In this document: piece by piece, positions 46,414 through 56,174 of the stretch
Layout of the letters: each line of letters begins with the position of its first letter
How positions within the stretch are numbered: position 1 is the stretch's first letter
Assembly: GCA_023953905.1 (NCBI GenBank)
Contig: JAMLJA010000012.1
Span: forward strand, 1 to 64,000
Reading direction: 5' to 3'
Origin: Rhizobiaceae bacterium
GTDB lineage: Bacteria; Pseudomonadota; Alphaproteobacteria; Rhizobiales; Rhizobiaceae
Length of the DNA: 64,000 nucleotides
The notes under the pieces: generated by a model
What the model saw: only the letters and a program-made list of their open reading frames with translations
What the model was told of the DNA's origin: nothing
Database searches by the model: none
Position numbers and translations under genes: made by a program

Positions 46414-47697
46414 TCAGGCCTTCGCCAGCGCCTGTTCAAGATCCGCGATGATGTCCTGGACATCCTCGATGCCGACCGACAGACGAACAGTGTCGGGACC
46501 TGCACCCGCTGCAATCTTCTGCTCATCCGTGAGCTGCCTATGGGTTGTGGAGGCAGGATGAATGACGAGAGACTTCGTGTCGCCAACATTTGCCAGATGT
46601 GAAAACAGCTCCAGCGCCTCGACAAATTTCACGCCCGCGTCATAGCCATCCTTCAGGCCGAAGGTGAAGACGGCACCCGCGCCGTTTGGCGAGTATTTCT
46701 TCTGAAGCGCGTTGTTCTTGCTGGTCGGCAACCCTGAATGTTCGACCCAAGCCACCTTCGGATGATTGGAGAGCCAGCCTGCCACGGTGAGCGCATTGTC
46801 AGAATGGCGCTGCATCCTGAGCGGCAAGGTTTCGAGACCGGTCAGAATCAAGAAAGCGTTGAACGGTGAGATTGCAGGCCCGAAATCCCGAAGACCCAGC
46901 ACGCGCGCCGCAATCGCGAATGCGAAGTTGCCAAATGTCTCGTGGAGAATCAGACCGCCATATTCGGGACGCGGCTCGGACAGCATCGGGTACTTGCCCG
47001 ACTTAGACCAGTCGAACGTGCCGCCATCAACCAGAATTCCGCCGATGGAATTGCCATGACCGCCGATGAACTTGGTCAGCGAATGCACCACCACGTCGGC
47101 GCCATGCTCGATCGGGCGAACGAGGTAGGGAGAAGCAAGCGTATTGTCGACGATCAGCGGAATTCCATGCTTGCGGGCGATGTCGCCAATCTTCTCGATG
47201 TCCACGAAACTGCCAGCCGGATTGGCGACGCTTTCGATGAAGATCGCCTTGGTCTTGTCATCGATCTGGGCTTCGAAACTCGCAGGGTCATTGGCGTCGG
47301 CCCAGCGCACTTCCCAGCCAAAATTCTTGAAGGCATGCCCAAACTGGTTGATCGAACCGCCATAGAGCTTGTTGGCGGCAACGAAATTCTCGCCCGGCTT
47401 CATGATGGTGTGGAACACAAGCATCTGAGCGGCATGGCCCGACGCCGTTGCCAACGCGGCAGTGCCACCCTCAAGCGCGGCGACACGCTCTTCGAGCACC
47501 GCCTGAGTGGGATTCATGATGCGAGTATAGATGTTTCCGAACGCCTTCAGCCCAAACAGAGAGGCCGCATGGTCCGCGTCTTCGAAGACATAGGAGCTCG
47601 TCTGGTAGATCGGCGTGGCGCGAGCGCCCGTCGCCGGATCCGGCTTGGCTCCCGCATGGACGGCGAGCGTGTTGAACCCCGGAGCGCGTTGCGACAT
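46414..47697 (-). CDS. metY: O-acetylhomoserine aminocarboxypropyltransferase
   Basis: PLP enzyme of direct sulfhydrylation that makes homocysteine (or methionine) from O-acetylhomoserine, 427 residues. The PLP-binding Lys is in VVHSLTKFIGGHG, and the Cys/Met-metabolism signature SGHAAQMLVFHTIMKPGE precedes it. GAGG lies before the ATG. No SAM riboswitch was recognised upstream. Confidence 0.93.
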   Translation of the reverse strand: MSQRAPGFNTLAVHAGAKPDPATGARATPIYQTSSYVFEDADHAASLFGLKAFGNIYTRIMNPTQAVLEERVAALEGGTAALATASGHAAQMLVFHTIMKPGENFVAANKLYGGSINQFGHAFKNFGWEVRWADANDPASFEAQIDDKTKAIFIESVANPAGSFVDIEKIGDIARKHGIPLIVDNTLASPYLVRPIEHGADVVVHSLTKFIGGHGNSIGGILVDGGTFDWSKSGKYPMLSEPRPEYGGLILHETFGNFAFAIAARVLGLRDFGPAISPFNAFLILTGLETLPLRMQRHSDNALTVAGWLSNHPKVAWVEHSGLPTSKNNALQKKYSPNGAGAVFTFGLKDGYDAGVKFVEALELFSHLANVGDTKSLVIHPASTTHRQLTDEQKIAAGAGPDTVRLSVGIEDVQDIIADLEQALAKA

Positions 47698-47857
47698 GAT
47701 CTATTCCTCACCTGAAATCTTGTGAATTCCGCGCATTCTTCGCAAAGCGCACGCGCAAAAGCAAAGAGAATTATTCTAACAATGCGCGATCACGAAGAAT
47801 GAGAATCTATCGACTCGGCCATCGCTGCGTGTGGACTGCGCCAAAGCGTGAAATTGA

Positions 47858-48379
47858 TTACTTCTGGCGGATACCGAAGCTTTGAAAACCGGACCGCATC
47901 GTGGGCTTCTTGGAAGAAATGACGCGGCTGTTGATGCCATTCCAACCGATTTCGCCAGCCAGCCGCGCATACTCGATCTTGGGGCAACGGTTCATGACGA
48001 CCTTTATGCCCGCAGCCTCGGCCTTGGCCGCAGCCTCGTCATTGCGTACAGTCAACTGCATCCAGATCACCTTCGGCAGCGGGTCGAATGTAAGGACCTC
48101 TTCCACGATTGGCGGAACCGCCGATGACGCGCGAAAGATGTCGACCATGTCGATGGGACCCGGAATGTCGGACATCTTCGCATAGGTAAGTCGACCCAAA
48201 ATCTCCTTGCCCGCATGCCCAGGATTGACCGGATAGACCTCGAATCCCTTGTCGATCAGATATTTTGTGACGAAATAGCTTGGCCTGACGTCATTGGCCG
48301 ACGCGCCAACTATGGCGATTGTTTTCACCGAGTTGAGAATGCCGGAAATGTAGGCGTCGTCATAATGATCGTGGTTCAT
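47858..48379 (-). CDS. CoA-binding domain protein (YccU-like)
   Basis: 173 residues with a single Rossmann-type CoA-binding domain: KTIAIVGASANDVRPSYFV and KGFEVYPVNPGHAGKEILG. Such stand-alone proteins have no settled function. The start at 48379 overlaps the stop of the upstream VOC gene (ATGA), so the two are coupled. Confidence 0.85.
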   Translation of the reverse strand: MNHDHYDDAYISGILNSVKTIAIVGASANDVRPSYFVTKYLIDKGFEVYPVNPGHAGKEILGRLTYAKMSDIPGPIDMVDIFRASSAVPPIVEEVLTFDPLPKVIWMQLTVRNDEAAAKAEAAGIKVVMNRCPKIEYARLAGEIGWNGINSRVISSKKPTMRSGFQSFGIRQK

Positions 48380-48795
48380 GCGGGTAGCGAAATACGGCCT
48401 TCTGCATCGATCGGAAAGTCCGGATTGTGCGCGACCTCCCAAATATTGCCCTCGGGGTCGGCGAAATAGCCATACCAGCCACCCCAGAACGCGCGGCCGG
48501 CAGGCTTGACGATGCGGCCGCCCGACTGCGCGGCGAGTTCAAGCACCTCATTCACTTCAGTGTGCGAGCGCGTGTTATAAGCAAGGTATACGCGGGAAAC
48601 ACCCGCCCCAAAGCTGACGCCGGCATCTTCTTCCGCGCTCTCGCGAGGGAAAAGCGCCAAAATGACGCCTCCCATCTGGAAGAAGGCGACACCGTCATCG
48701 ATGCGATGCCGCGTCAGGCCCATCGCCTGATAGAAGGACGCCTCGCGGTCGAGATCGTCGACCGCTATGGTCACGATGGAAACGCGTGGTTCCAA
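48376..48795 (-). CDS. Small VOC-family (glyoxalase-like) protein
   Basis: 139 residues, one vicinal-oxygen-chelate domain: ITIAVDDLDREASFYQAMGL-type start is visible as VTIAVDDLDREASFYQ, and the end has YFADPEGNIWEVAHNP with the metal-type Glu. The start is TTG at 48795 with AGGA just upstream, five bases after the enoyl-CoA hydratase stop. Substrate unknown. Confidence 0.82.
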   Translation of the reverse strand: MEPRVSIVTIAVDDLDREASFYQAMGLTRHRIDDGVAFFQMGGVILALFPRESAEEDAGVSFGAGVSRVYLAYNTRSHTEVNEVLELAAQSGGRIVKPAGRAFWGGWYGYFADPEGNIWEVAHNPDFPIDAEGRISLPA

Positions 48796-48799
48796 CTTC

Positions 48800-49624
48800 C
48801 TACTCGCCCGTCCACTCAGGCTTGCGCTTGCCTATGAACGCGGCAATTCCCTCCTTCGCGTCGGCAGCGAGCATATTCTCGACCATGGCGCGAGAGGCGT
48901 AGTCATAGGCATCTGCCAGGCCCATCTCTGCTTGCGCGTAGAAGGCCTGCTTTCCCATCCTCAACGTCGCAGCCGATTTCGTCGCGATTGTCGCGGCATA
49001 TTTGTTGACGATCTGGGATAGATATTCGGATGGGACGACCCGATTCACCAGACCGAAGTCCTTCGCGGTAGCCGCGTCGACCATCTCTCCCGTCAAGAGC
49101 ATTTCCATCGCATGTTTGGGCTTCACTCCGCGAACGATCGCGACGCCCGGCGTCGTGCAGAAAAGGCCGACATTGATGCCGTTCACGCCAAATGTAGACG
49201 TGTCCGACGCGATCGCGAGGTCGCAGGAGGCGACCAACTGGCAGCCCGCCGCGGTGGCAATGCCATTTACTTCCGCGATGATTGGCTTGGGGTGTCGTAC
49301 GATGGACTGCATCAGACGCGAGCAGACATCAAAAGTCTCGGCGAAGTAAGCCTTGCCGGCGTCGGCGTCGGTGCGATGCGATGTCATCTGCTTGAGATCG
49401 TGCCCACCTGAAAACACCTTGCCGGGAGGCGTGGCAATGATCACGACCTTGACCTTGGGATCCTCGGCCGCGCGGTCCAGCTCAGCTTGTAATGCGAGCA
49501 TCATCTCCATCGACAAGGCGTTTGCCGGAGGATTTGAAAAGACGACGCGCAGGACTGCGCCTGACTGCGACACCGTGATTGGTTCGTGATCAGCGTCGCG
49601 CTTGAATGGTATTGTCACAGACAT
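48800..49624 (-). CDS. Enoyl-CoA hydratase/isomerase family protein
   Basis: Crotonase-fold enzyme of 274 residues. The oxyanion loop is GKVFSGGHDLKQM, and IAEVNGIATAAGCQLVASCDL carries the second backbone NH region. The usual first catalytic Glu position in that helix appears as Ala/Gln, so it may be an isomerase or a hydratase-related protein of other function. The start at 49624 is preferred over upstream in-frame ATGs. Confidence 0.85.
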   Translation of the reverse strand: MSVTIPFKRDADHEPITVSQSGAVLRVVFSNPPANALSMEMMLALQAELDRAAEDPKVKVVIIATPPGKVFSGGHDLKQMTSHRTDADAGKAYFAETFDVCSRLMQSIVRHPKPIIAEVNGIATAAGCQLVASCDLAIASDTSTFGVNGINVGLFCTTPGVAIVRGVKPKHAMEMLLTGEMVDAATAKDFGLVNRVVPSEYLSQIVNKYAATIATKSAATLRMGKQAFYAQAEMGLADAYDYASRAMVENMLAADAKEGIAAFIGKRKPEWTGE

Positions 49625-49809
49625 TGTTTTCCAGGCTCCGGGATAGACACACAACATATCTGCTTCGCCCTGTCTGGCAAACGGGGTATTAGAGGGTCGC
49701 GGGATGAGATGAGATCGACTAGGTTTCTCCGCGCCACGGCAAGACTTGGCAAATAAATTCCGTCGGCAGCGCGCCCGCACGAATGAATTGACTACCTAAT
49801 CGGACAAAC

Positions 49810-50256
49810 ATGCCATCCCAGAAAAATCTTCAGCCGGTCATGAGCGTCTCCGAAATCAACGCGCTTCTGGCTGAAGTCTTCCCGCAGTTGAACGATCAAT
49901 CCGACTACTATCAGGCGGTCGATGTGTTTCCCGGCGGCTGCACCGTCCGGCTCAATGCCGAGCACAGGCATCTTAGGCCTGGCGGCACCGTATCGGGCCC
50001 CGCGCTCTTCACGCTCGCTGACATTGGCGGGTTTGTCTGCGTTCTTTCACATGCTGGTCCGGATGCGTTGTCGGTCACAACCAATCTCAACATGAACTTC
50101 ATGAGGAAGGCAGAGGCTGGCCTGATCGAGGGGCACTGCCGCATTCTGAAGCTGGGACGAAGCCTGATGGTTTATGATTGCGACATTGTCGCTGGGCCGG
50201 ACAAGCAAAGCGTGGCGCATGCGACCGGAACCTACTCAATCCCGCCAAAGGCTTGA
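49810..50256 (+). CDS. PaaI-family thioesterase
   Basis: Hotdog-fold acyl-CoA thioesterase, 148 residues. The motif RPGGTVSGPALFTLADIGGF corresponds to the HGG/catalytic helix region, with an Asp in TLADIG. The FMRKAEAGLIEGHCRILKLG stretch forms the central strands. It is divergent from the enoyl-CoA hydratase gene. Confidence 0.85.
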   Translation: MPSQKNLQPVMSVSEINALLAEVFPQLNDQSDYYQAVDVFPGGCTVRLNAEHRHLRPGGTVSGPALFTLADIGGFVCVLSHAGPDALSVTTNLNMNFMRKAEAGLIEGHCRILKLGRSLMVYDCDIVAGPDKQSVAHATGTYSIPPKA

Positions 50257-50260
50257 AATG

Positions 50261-50282
50261 ATGAGGTATCAAATTACCTCAT
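50261..50282. terminator. Hairpin between the thioesterase gene and rplM
   Basis: Perfect 8-bp stem ATGAGGTA/TACCTCAT with a six-base loop, starting five bases after the thioesterase stop. No T run follows directly, so termination is only likely. Confidence 0.4.
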
Positions 50283-50378
50283 TGCTAACAATATGATTTG
50301 ATTAGATTTTATGAATTTGCGCTCTCAATATTGCGATTGACGGCGCGTCGGGCAATCTCTATAAGCCCATTCGAAGCA

Positions 50379-50395
50379 GCGGCCCTACGGGTCGC
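50379..50395 (+). promoter_or_regulatory. Attenuator-like hairpin in the rplM leader
   Basis: A GCGGCCC/GGGTCGC stem (one G-U pair) with a three-base loop, followed by CGTTTTATTG, lies about 80 bases before rplM. It could be a leader attenuator or a terminator of upstream transcription. Confidence 0.4.
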
Positions 50396-50477
50396 CGTTT
50401 TATTGTTGGGGTTCGCAGAACTCCAATCCAAGCAACAAGAAACGCCTTCCTTGCGAAGGTCCTGAAGAGAGAAGACC

Positions 50478-50939
50478 ATGAAAACCTTTTCGCAGAAGCC
50501 TGCGGAGGTAACGAAGAAGTGGGTAGTCATCGACGCCGAAGGTCTCGTCGTCGGTCGCCTTGCTTCCCTCGTTGCCAACCGTCTGCGCGGCAAGCACAAG
50601 CCCACCTTCACCCCGCATGTGGACGATGGCGACAACGTCATCATCATCAATGCCGAGAAGGTCGCGCTCACCGGCAAGAAGTACACGGACAAGATGTACT
50701 ACTGGCACACCGGCCATCCGGGCGGCATCAAGGAGCGCACTGCGCGTCAGCTGCTTGAGGGTCGCTTCCCCGAGCGCGTCGTCGAGAAGGCCATCGAGCG
50801 CATGATCCCGCGCGGGCCGCTTGGTCGTCGCCAGATGAAGAATCTTCGCGTCTATGCTGGTGCAGAGCATCCGCATGTCGCACAGCAGCCCGAAGTGCTC
50901 GACATCGCGGCGCTGAACTCCAAGAACAAGAGGGCCTGA
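50478..50939 (+). CDS. rplM: 50S ribosomal protein L13
   Basis: 153 residues. Motifs are [18 protein letters not shown] at the start, [16 protein letters not shown], and the [13 protein letters not shown] stretch near the end. It lies two bases ahead of rpsI, the conserved pair. Confidence 0.98.
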   Translation: MKTFSQKPAEVTKKWVVIDAEGLVVGRLASLVANRLRGKHKPTFTPHVDDGDNVIIINAEKVALTGKKYTDKMYYWHTGHPGGIKERTARQLLEGRFPERVVEKAIERMIPRGPLGRRQMKNLRVYAGAEHPHVAQQPEVLDIAALNSKNKRA

Positions 50940-50941
50940 CA

Positions 50942-51427
50942 ATGGCTGAGCTTTCCTCGCTCGCAGAACTGGGCACCGTCGCCGGCAAGCTCGCCGACGC
51001 GCAGCCCGACGCTCCCGTGCATGTCCAGAAGCTGGACAAGCAGGGCCGCGCCTACGCAACCGGCAAGCGCAAGGACGCAATCGCACGCGTCTGGGTGAAG
51101 CCGGGTTCGGGCAAGATCATCGTGAACAACAAGGAATACGAGGCCTATTTCGCGCGCCCCGTGCTTCAGATGGTGTTGCGTCAGCCGATCGTGGCGACCA
51201 ACCGCGATGGTCAGTTCGACATCATCGCAACCGTCAAGGGCGGTGGACTTTCCGGCCAGGCGGGCGCCGTTCGTCACGGCATCTCCAAGGCACTGACCTA
51301 CTATGAGCCGGCGCTTCGCGGCGTGCTCAAGAAGGGCGGCTTCCTGACCCGCGACTCGCGCGTCGTCGAGCGCAAGAAGTACGGCCGGGCCAAGGCTCGT
51401 CGTTCCTTCCAGTTCTCGAAGCGCTAA
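50942..51427 (+). CDS. rpsI: 30S ribosomal protein S9
   Basis: 161 residues, with an N-terminal extension of about 35 residues as in other alphaproteobacteria. Core features are [37 protein letters not shown], and the C-terminal [18 protein letters not shown] tail that reaches the P-site tRNA. Confidence 0.98.
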   Translation: MAELSSLAELGTVAGKLADAQPDAPVHVQKLDKQGRAYATGKRKDAIARVWVKPGSGKIIVNNKEYEAYFARPVLQMVLRQPIVATNRDGQFDIIATVKGGGLSGQAGAVRHGISKALTYYEPALRGVLKKGGFLTRDSRVVERKKYGRAKARRSFQFSKR

Positions 51428-51446
51428 GCGTTTTCCAGAATTCCTC

Positions 51447-51475
51447 AAAGGGCTCCGCATCGCGGGGCCCTTTTT
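51447..51475 (+). terminator. Terminator of rplM-rpsI
   Basis: A 12-bp stem AAAGGGCTCCGC/GCGGGGCCCTTT (one G-T pair) with a three-base loop, followed by a T run, 19 bases past the rpsI stop. Confidence 0.85.
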
Positions 51476-51499
51476 GAATCAGGCTTAGGCAAGCCGCGA

Positions 51500-52540
51500 C
51501 TACTGGCTAAGGCCTGCGGCGGTCGTCACTTGATCGACCGCATAGGGAACGCGGAAAGCGTTTGCATTGAGCCAGTCCATGGCTGCCTTGGGCTCATCGG
51601 TCTGGATGATGGTGGCTCCGCGATCGACCCAAAAGCCATAGACCTCGTCTGGAAGACCGGCGCTGACGGCCAGTTCGTCCCCTCGCCCGCCTGAGAGATA
51701 ACCACCCGGCTTGTTGACGATCGCATAGGTGTTGACCCAGAGGTGCCAGTTGCCACGGGCCGCAATTGCGCGAGCGCGTGAGCTGAAAAGCACGCCCCCA
51801 TCATGCGTGAGCCGCCTTGCGTCATTGCGCCAGGTGATAAGTTCGACAGCGTGCGCCCCGACCGCGTTCGTGGCCTGCTCGAGAAACTGCGTGTCCGTGA
51901 CCGCGTCGTCCGCAATGATCGGCATGAAGCTGGCACCATTGTCGAGACTGTCGACCAGCCGTTGCGCTTGCACGATCCGCTCGCCATTCCACAAATTCTG
52001 CTTCACCACGATCTGGTCGGCGACACCAATCCTGCGCGCAATCTCGACCATGCCGCCAAGCGCGTCAGCATCGAGCTTGTTGTCGATGTTGACGAGTATT
52101 CTGCCACGCGCGATCTCAAGCATGTCTTGCAGGGTGGGAACGCCTTCGTTGGTCACCTTGCCGGTACCTTCGACGACCAACCGGCAACCCGCGAGCTCAG
52201 CGAAGCTGTAGTCGACCAATCTCCCACGGCATGTCGTGGTCCGGTCAAGCCAGGAATCATGAAGCACGACAAAGACATTATCCCGTGTCTTCTGCACATC
52301 GAGTTCCACCATCTCGACACCCAGATCGATCATGGCGCGAAGGGAAGCCATGGAATTTTCCGGATAGATGCGCTTGCCACCCATCAATCCGCCAGCGCGA
52401 TGAGCCGCAACCATCACATGGTCGCGCCACTGATTTGCATCCCGAAACCGTTCGAGAATGTCCTGCGCCCTGGTCGCCGGTTCTGCTAACGCGCTTGTCG
52501 CCATCAAGAGACCGGCGGCGGCAATCATGGATCTCAGCAT
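51500..52540 (-). CDS. Secreted glycerophosphodiester phosphodiesterase-like protein
   Basis: About 346 residues with a signal peptide (hydrophobic run ending SALAEP). The GDPD catalytic pattern is present: AHRAGG, then YPENSM, ELDVQKTRD with metal ligands and VVLHDSWLDR with the second His. It would hydrolyse glycerophosphodiesters in the periplasm. The C-terminal region after residue 220 (VDRGATIIQTDEP) matches the family end. The start at 52540 is chosen for the signal peptide. Confidence 0.85.
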   Translation of the reverse strand: MLRSMIAAAGLLMATSALAEPATRAQDILERFRDANQWRDHVMVAAHRAGGLMGGKRIYPENSMASLRAMIDLGVEMVELDVQKTRDNVFVVLHDSWLDRTTTCRGRLVDYSFAELAGCRLVVEGTGKVTNEGVPTLQDMLEIARGRILVNIDNKLDADALGGMVEIARRIGVADQIVVKQNLWNGERIVQAQRLVDSLDNGASFMPIIADDAVTDTQFLEQATNAVGAHAVELITWRNDARRLTHDGGVLFSSRARAIAARGNWHLWVNTYAIVNKPGGYLSGGRGDELAVSAGLPDEVYGFWVDRGATIIQTDEPKAAMDWLNANAFRVPYAVDQVTTAAGLSQ

Positions 52541-52708
52541 GCGGATCGTCCCGACTTTGCGGTTCCGAAGCGTTACCGGTGCGTCATGACAACGGCATGA
52601 ATAGCCTTCACATGTGTGAGGCGCCGCCAGCATCGTGTCGGCAATGACGCTGGCAAGTTGAGCCTGCCTTGGCTAGACAGGCGGCCACGCGATTTGGTGG
52701 AGAGGCCC

Positions 52709-53653
52709 ATGGCATCCGGAGACATCGACAACGCATTCACCGCAAAGGGCCTGCTTGGCAACGCTGCCGAGCCAACCTATGCCGGGGCACTTTCGTTTAT
52801 GCGCCGCAAATATTCAAAGAAGGTCGCCGGTGCAGACGCGATCGTCTGGGGGATTCCATTCGACGCGGCTGTAACCAACCGGCCGGGCGCGCGCTTCGGG
52901 CCACAGGCTATTCGTCGTGCGTCCGAAATCATGGACAACGATCCGCAATACCCGTTTCATCGCGAGCTGTTCGATACGCTCGCCGTCGTCGACTATGGCG
53001 ATTGCCTGCTCGATTCGAGCCATCATGAGCGCACCCCTCGCACAATCGAACGCGAGGCGAGCAAGCTTTTGAAGTCGGGCGCCTTTCTCCTATCCCTGGG
53101 CGGCGACCATTTCGTGACATGGCCATTGCTCAAGGCGCACGCCGCCCGTCACGGGCCTATCGCACTGGTTCAATTCGATGCCCATCAGGACACTTGGCCG
53201 ACCACTGGCATCAGCCACGGATCGTTTGTCGCGCACGCCGTCGAACAGGGCATTATCGACCCCGACCGGTCGATCCAGATCGGCATCCGAACCCACGCAC
53301 CGAAAGACTACGGGATAAAGATGCTCTTCGGCTACGAGATCGAGGAGATGCGCGCAGCAGACATAGCCTACGCAATCGCCGAGCGGACCGGCGGCAAGAA
53401 GACCTATGTCACATTCGACATCGATTGCCTCGATCCGGCCTTTGCACCGGGCACCGGGACGCCCGTCGCAGGAGGGCCAAGCTCATCCAAAATGCTGTCG
53501 GTATTGCGCCAGCTGGGGCATATCGACATCGTCGGCGGAGACATTGTAGAGGTTGCGCCGGCATACGATCATGCCGATATAACGGCCATTGCTGGCGCTG
53601 CCGTCGCGCAGGCCTATCTTGGCCTTCTCGCCGAACGCAAGGCGCGCGGCTGA
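52709..53653 (+). CDS. speB: Agmatinase / ureohydrolase family enzyme
   Basis: Binuclear manganese hydrolase of 314 residues. Metal motifs are LGGDHF, FDAHQD, and the TFDIDCLDPAFAPGTGTP signature. It most resembles agmatinase (agmatine to putrescine and urea), but arginase-like guanidino substrates cannot be excluded. GGAGAGG lies just before the ATG; the frame extends back to 52616. argC follows after 45 bases. Confidence 0.87.
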   Translation: MASGDIDNAFTAKGLLGNAAEPTYAGALSFMRRKYSKKVAGADAIVWGIPFDAAVTNRPGARFGPQAIRRASEIMDNDPQYPFHRELFDTLAVVDYGDCLLDSSHHERTPRTIEREASKLLKSGAFLLSLGGDHFVTWPLLKAHAARHGPIALVQFDAHQDTWPTTGISHGSFVAHAVEQGIIDPDRSIQIGIRTHAPKDYGIKMLFGYEIEEMRAADIAYAIAERTGGKKTYVTFDIDCLDPAFAPGTGTPVAGGPSSSKMLSVLRQLGHIDIVGGDIVEVAPAYDHADITAIAGAAVAQAYLGLLAERKARG

Positions 53654-53698
53654 ATTGCCGTGGCGGATCTCGAATACGGAACTGATGGACCTTTTCAC

Positions 53699-54631
53699 AT
53701 GAAGCCCAAGATTTTCATTGACGGCGAGCACGGCACCACCGGATTGCAAATTCGCACAATGCTGGCGGACCGCGCCGATCTTGAGGTGATTTCCATCCCG
53801 ATCGAGCACCGAAAAGATCAATCCGCGCGCAAGGACTTCCTGAATCGCGCCGATCTGGCGGTTTTGTGCCTCCCCGATGACGCCGCGCGCGAAAGCGTTT
53901 CATTGATTGAGAACGACACCACCCGTGTCGTGGATGCCTCGACGGCACATCGGCTCGCGCCGGGCTGGACCTATGGCTTTCCGGAAATGGATCGCGCCCA
54001 GTCTGCGGCAATCGCAGGCTCAACGCGGGTTGCCAACCCAGGTTGCTGGCCCCAGGGTCCGATCGCTGCGCTTCGTCCGCTCGTCGTGGCCGGTTTGTTG
54101 CCTGAATCCTATCCCGTCACCATCAGTGGCATCAGTGGCTATAGCGGCGGTGGCCGGCAGATGATGGAGGACTACGCCGCAAAGGGCGAGGATGCGCCTG
54201 AGTTTGCGCCCTACGCGTTCGGACTGAAGCACAAGCATGTGCCCGAGCTGAAAGCTTATTCGAAGCTGACGACGGATCCGCTGATGCAGCCAGCGGTCGG
54301 CAATTTCGCTCAGGGCATGATCACCATGGTGCCGTTGCAGCTCGGCCATTTGCCGAACGTACCGACTGGCGCGCAAATTCATGCCGCGATCGCTGATCAC
54401 CACGCGGGAATAGCCAACAGCTTTGTCGAGGTGGCCCCGCTGGCAGACGTGGAACGCCTGGCGGAAATCGAGCCACAGCATTACAACGGCACCAACCGCA
54501 TGAAGCTCTACGTCTTCGCAAACGATGCGCGTGCGCAGGCGCTGCTCGTGGCCGTGTATGACAATCTCGGCAAGGGTGCATCGGGCGCCGCAGTTCAGAA
54601 TTTGAACCTGATGCTTGGGCTGACCGCCTGA
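53699..54631 (+). CDS. argC: N-acetyl-gamma-glutamyl-phosphate reductase, type 2
   Basis: Arginine-synthesis reductase, 310 residues, the short type. The NADP-binding start is KIFIDGEHGTTGLQIR and the catalytic Cys is in VANPGCWPQGPIAAL. ISGYSGGGRQM follows. I chose ATG 53699; a GTG at 53660 is in frame but adds no family residues. Confidence 0.95.
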   Translation: MKPKIFIDGEHGTTGLQIRTMLADRADLEVISIPIEHRKDQSARKDFLNRADLAVLCLPDDAARESVSLIENDTTRVVDASTAHRLAPGWTYGFPEMDRAQSAAIAGSTRVANPGCWPQGPIAALRPLVVAGLLPESYPVTISGISGYSGGGRQMMEDYAAKGEDAPEFAPYAFGLKHKHVPELKAYSKLTTDPLMQPAVGNFAQGMITMVPLQLGHLPNVPTGAQIHAAIADHHAGIANSFVEVAPLADVERLAEIEPQHYNGTNRMKLYVFANDARAQALLVAVYDNLGKGASGAAVQNLNLMLGLTA

Positions 54632-54646
54632 CAATCGACAGGCGGT
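54623..54646. terminator. Bidirectional hairpin between argC and ctaA
   Basis: Perfect 8-bp stem ACCGCCTG/CAGGCGGT with an eight-base loop overlapping the end of argC and six bases from the ctaA stop. No T run. Confidence 0.5.
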
Positions 54647-54652
54647 GTCTGA

Positions 54653-55750
54653 TCAGGCTCTGACGATAGGAACTGTATCAGGAAAGGCGTAGGGACCCTT
54701 TGTTCCGCGCCAATGAGCCGTGGCAAATCCAAGCACGATGATTGCCATCGCTTGGTGCGTAAGGGCCCAGTGAAGGTCGACCTGCGTCAGCAAGGCGCCA
54801 ATGCCGATACCAGCCTGAACGATCACCAGAAGAAGCAGGATCAAAGCCCGGCGCGAATGTGTGGTTCGCGGGAAATTGGCGCGCAGCTGAATCGCATGCC
54901 AGAGCGCCACGGCCAGTACCGTGTAGGCCCCCAGCCGATGCACGAACTGCACCAATTTCGGGTTCTCGAAGAAGTTTCGCCATGCAGGCTCAATGACGAA
55001 AAGCCCGCCCGGCACTACCGCTCCATCCATCAACGGCCACGTATTGTAGCTGAGCCCAGCATTGAGTCCTGCAACCAACGCGCCGAGATAGAGCTGGAAC
55101 AGGATCAGCAGCACCATGATGCCAGCGAAGCGCTGCGTTGCGCGATCCGTCGGCGCTTCGGTGTGAGGTGCCAGACCGCGCGCCACATACATGATCGCGG
55201 TGAAGATGATGGCGGCGAGCGTGAGATGTGTCGCCAGCCGATATTGGCTGACGTCGGTTCGCTCCGACAGCCCGGAGGCGACCATCCACCAGCCGACTGC
55301 TCCCTGCAATCCGCCAAGAACGAAAAGGAAAGCCAGTTTTGGCCCTAGTCCGCGCTCGATCCGCCCGGCGAAGGCTAGGAACAACAACGGTAATGCAAAC
55401 AGCACGCCGACGCCACGCGCCAGAAAGCGGTGTGCCCACTCCCACCAAAAGATCCGCTTGAACGCGTCCAGCGACATGCCCTTGTTGATTTCCGTATATT
55501 GCGGGATCTGCTGATATTTCTGAAATTCGTCCTGCCACTCGGCGTCGTTCAATGGTGGTATGACGCCGTGAATTGGCTTCCACTCGGTAATGGACAGACC
55601 GGATTCGGTCAGACGGGTTCCGCCGCCTACGACCACCAACGCAAAAAGCGCCACCAGAACGACGTATAGCCATCCCCGCACCAACGATCGATCTCGGACG
55701 ATTCGCTCGCGTGGCGTGAGGACGTGCATTTTGGCAGTAGAGGCGCTCAT
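54653..55750 (-). CDS. ctaA: Heme A synthase
   Basis: Integral-membrane monooxygenase that converts heme O to heme A for cytochrome oxidase, 365 residues with about eight membrane segments. Family features are [19 protein letters not shown], the [11 protein letters not shown] heme-ligand His, and [12 protein letters not shown] chose the ATG at 55750 with AAGG upstream; the open frame reaches 55876. Confidence 0.94.
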   Translation of the reverse strand: MSASTAKMHVLTPRERIVRDRSLVRGWLYVVLVALFALVVVGGGTRLTESGLSITEWKPIHGVIPPLNDAEWQDEFQKYQQIPQYTEINKGMSLDAFKRIFWWEWAHRFLARGVGVLFALPLLFLAFAGRIERGLGPKLAFLFVLGGLQGAVGWWMVASGLSERTDVSQYRLATHLTLAAIIFTAIMYVARGLAPHTEAPTDRATQRFAGIMVLLILFQLYLGALVAGLNAGLSYNTWPLMDGAVVPGGLFVIEPAWRNFFENPKLVQFVHRLGAYTVLAVALWHAIQLRANFPRTTHSRRALILLLLVIVQAGIGIGALLTQVDLHWALTHQAMAIIVLGFATAHWRGTKGPYAFPDTVPIVRA

Positions 55751-55906
55751 GCCTTGGATCCCGTGGTGCTGGAACTGGTGGACCATAGCCCCTTCCAAGG
55801 CAAGCTGCAGCCTCGCGACACGCCGTCGCGCTGAACCAGGATGGTTGCACTCTGCGTTCGGCGCGCATACAGGCATTTCCTGAAAGATCCAAAATGGAGA
55901 GCGCGC

Positions 55907-56122
55907 TTGCCCGTCCGCCTCAGAAAGCTGATCGGAACCGTGCTTCTGGTTCTCCTGGTCATTGTCTACGCAATGCTTGCAACGCTCTTTGCCGTCGCAC
56001 GGCTCGGAGACGCAAGCCCGCTGATACAGTTCTCTTTCTTCCTGTTTTCCGGGTTACTCTGGGTTCTGCCGGCGATGCTGCTCATCAAGTGGATGGCAGG
56101 TCCAAAACCGACCGGGCGCTGA
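55907..56122 (+). CDS. DUF2842 small membrane protein
   Basis: 71 residues with two membrane segments ([20 protein letters not shown] and a second near residue 45) and a conserved [14 protein letters not shown] end, which I recognise as DUF2842, usual next to ctaA. I chose a TTG start at 55907 because GGAG lies seven bases upstream and the length then fits; an ATG at 55841 is also in frame. Confidence 0.8.
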   Translation: MPVRLRKLIGTVLLVLLVIVYAMLATLFAVARLGDASPLIQFSFFLFSGLLWVLPAMLLIKWMAGPKPTGR

Positions 56123-56174
56123 GCGAACTCACAGCAGGCTCACTTGACTGCGCCAGCCTTGACTTGCGTAGTCT

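Noticed and set aside
47698..47857. Possible SAM-II riboswitch before metY
   Set aside because: I read the minus strand of the leader for the conserved SAM-II loops and GCTAAA-type element and did not find them.
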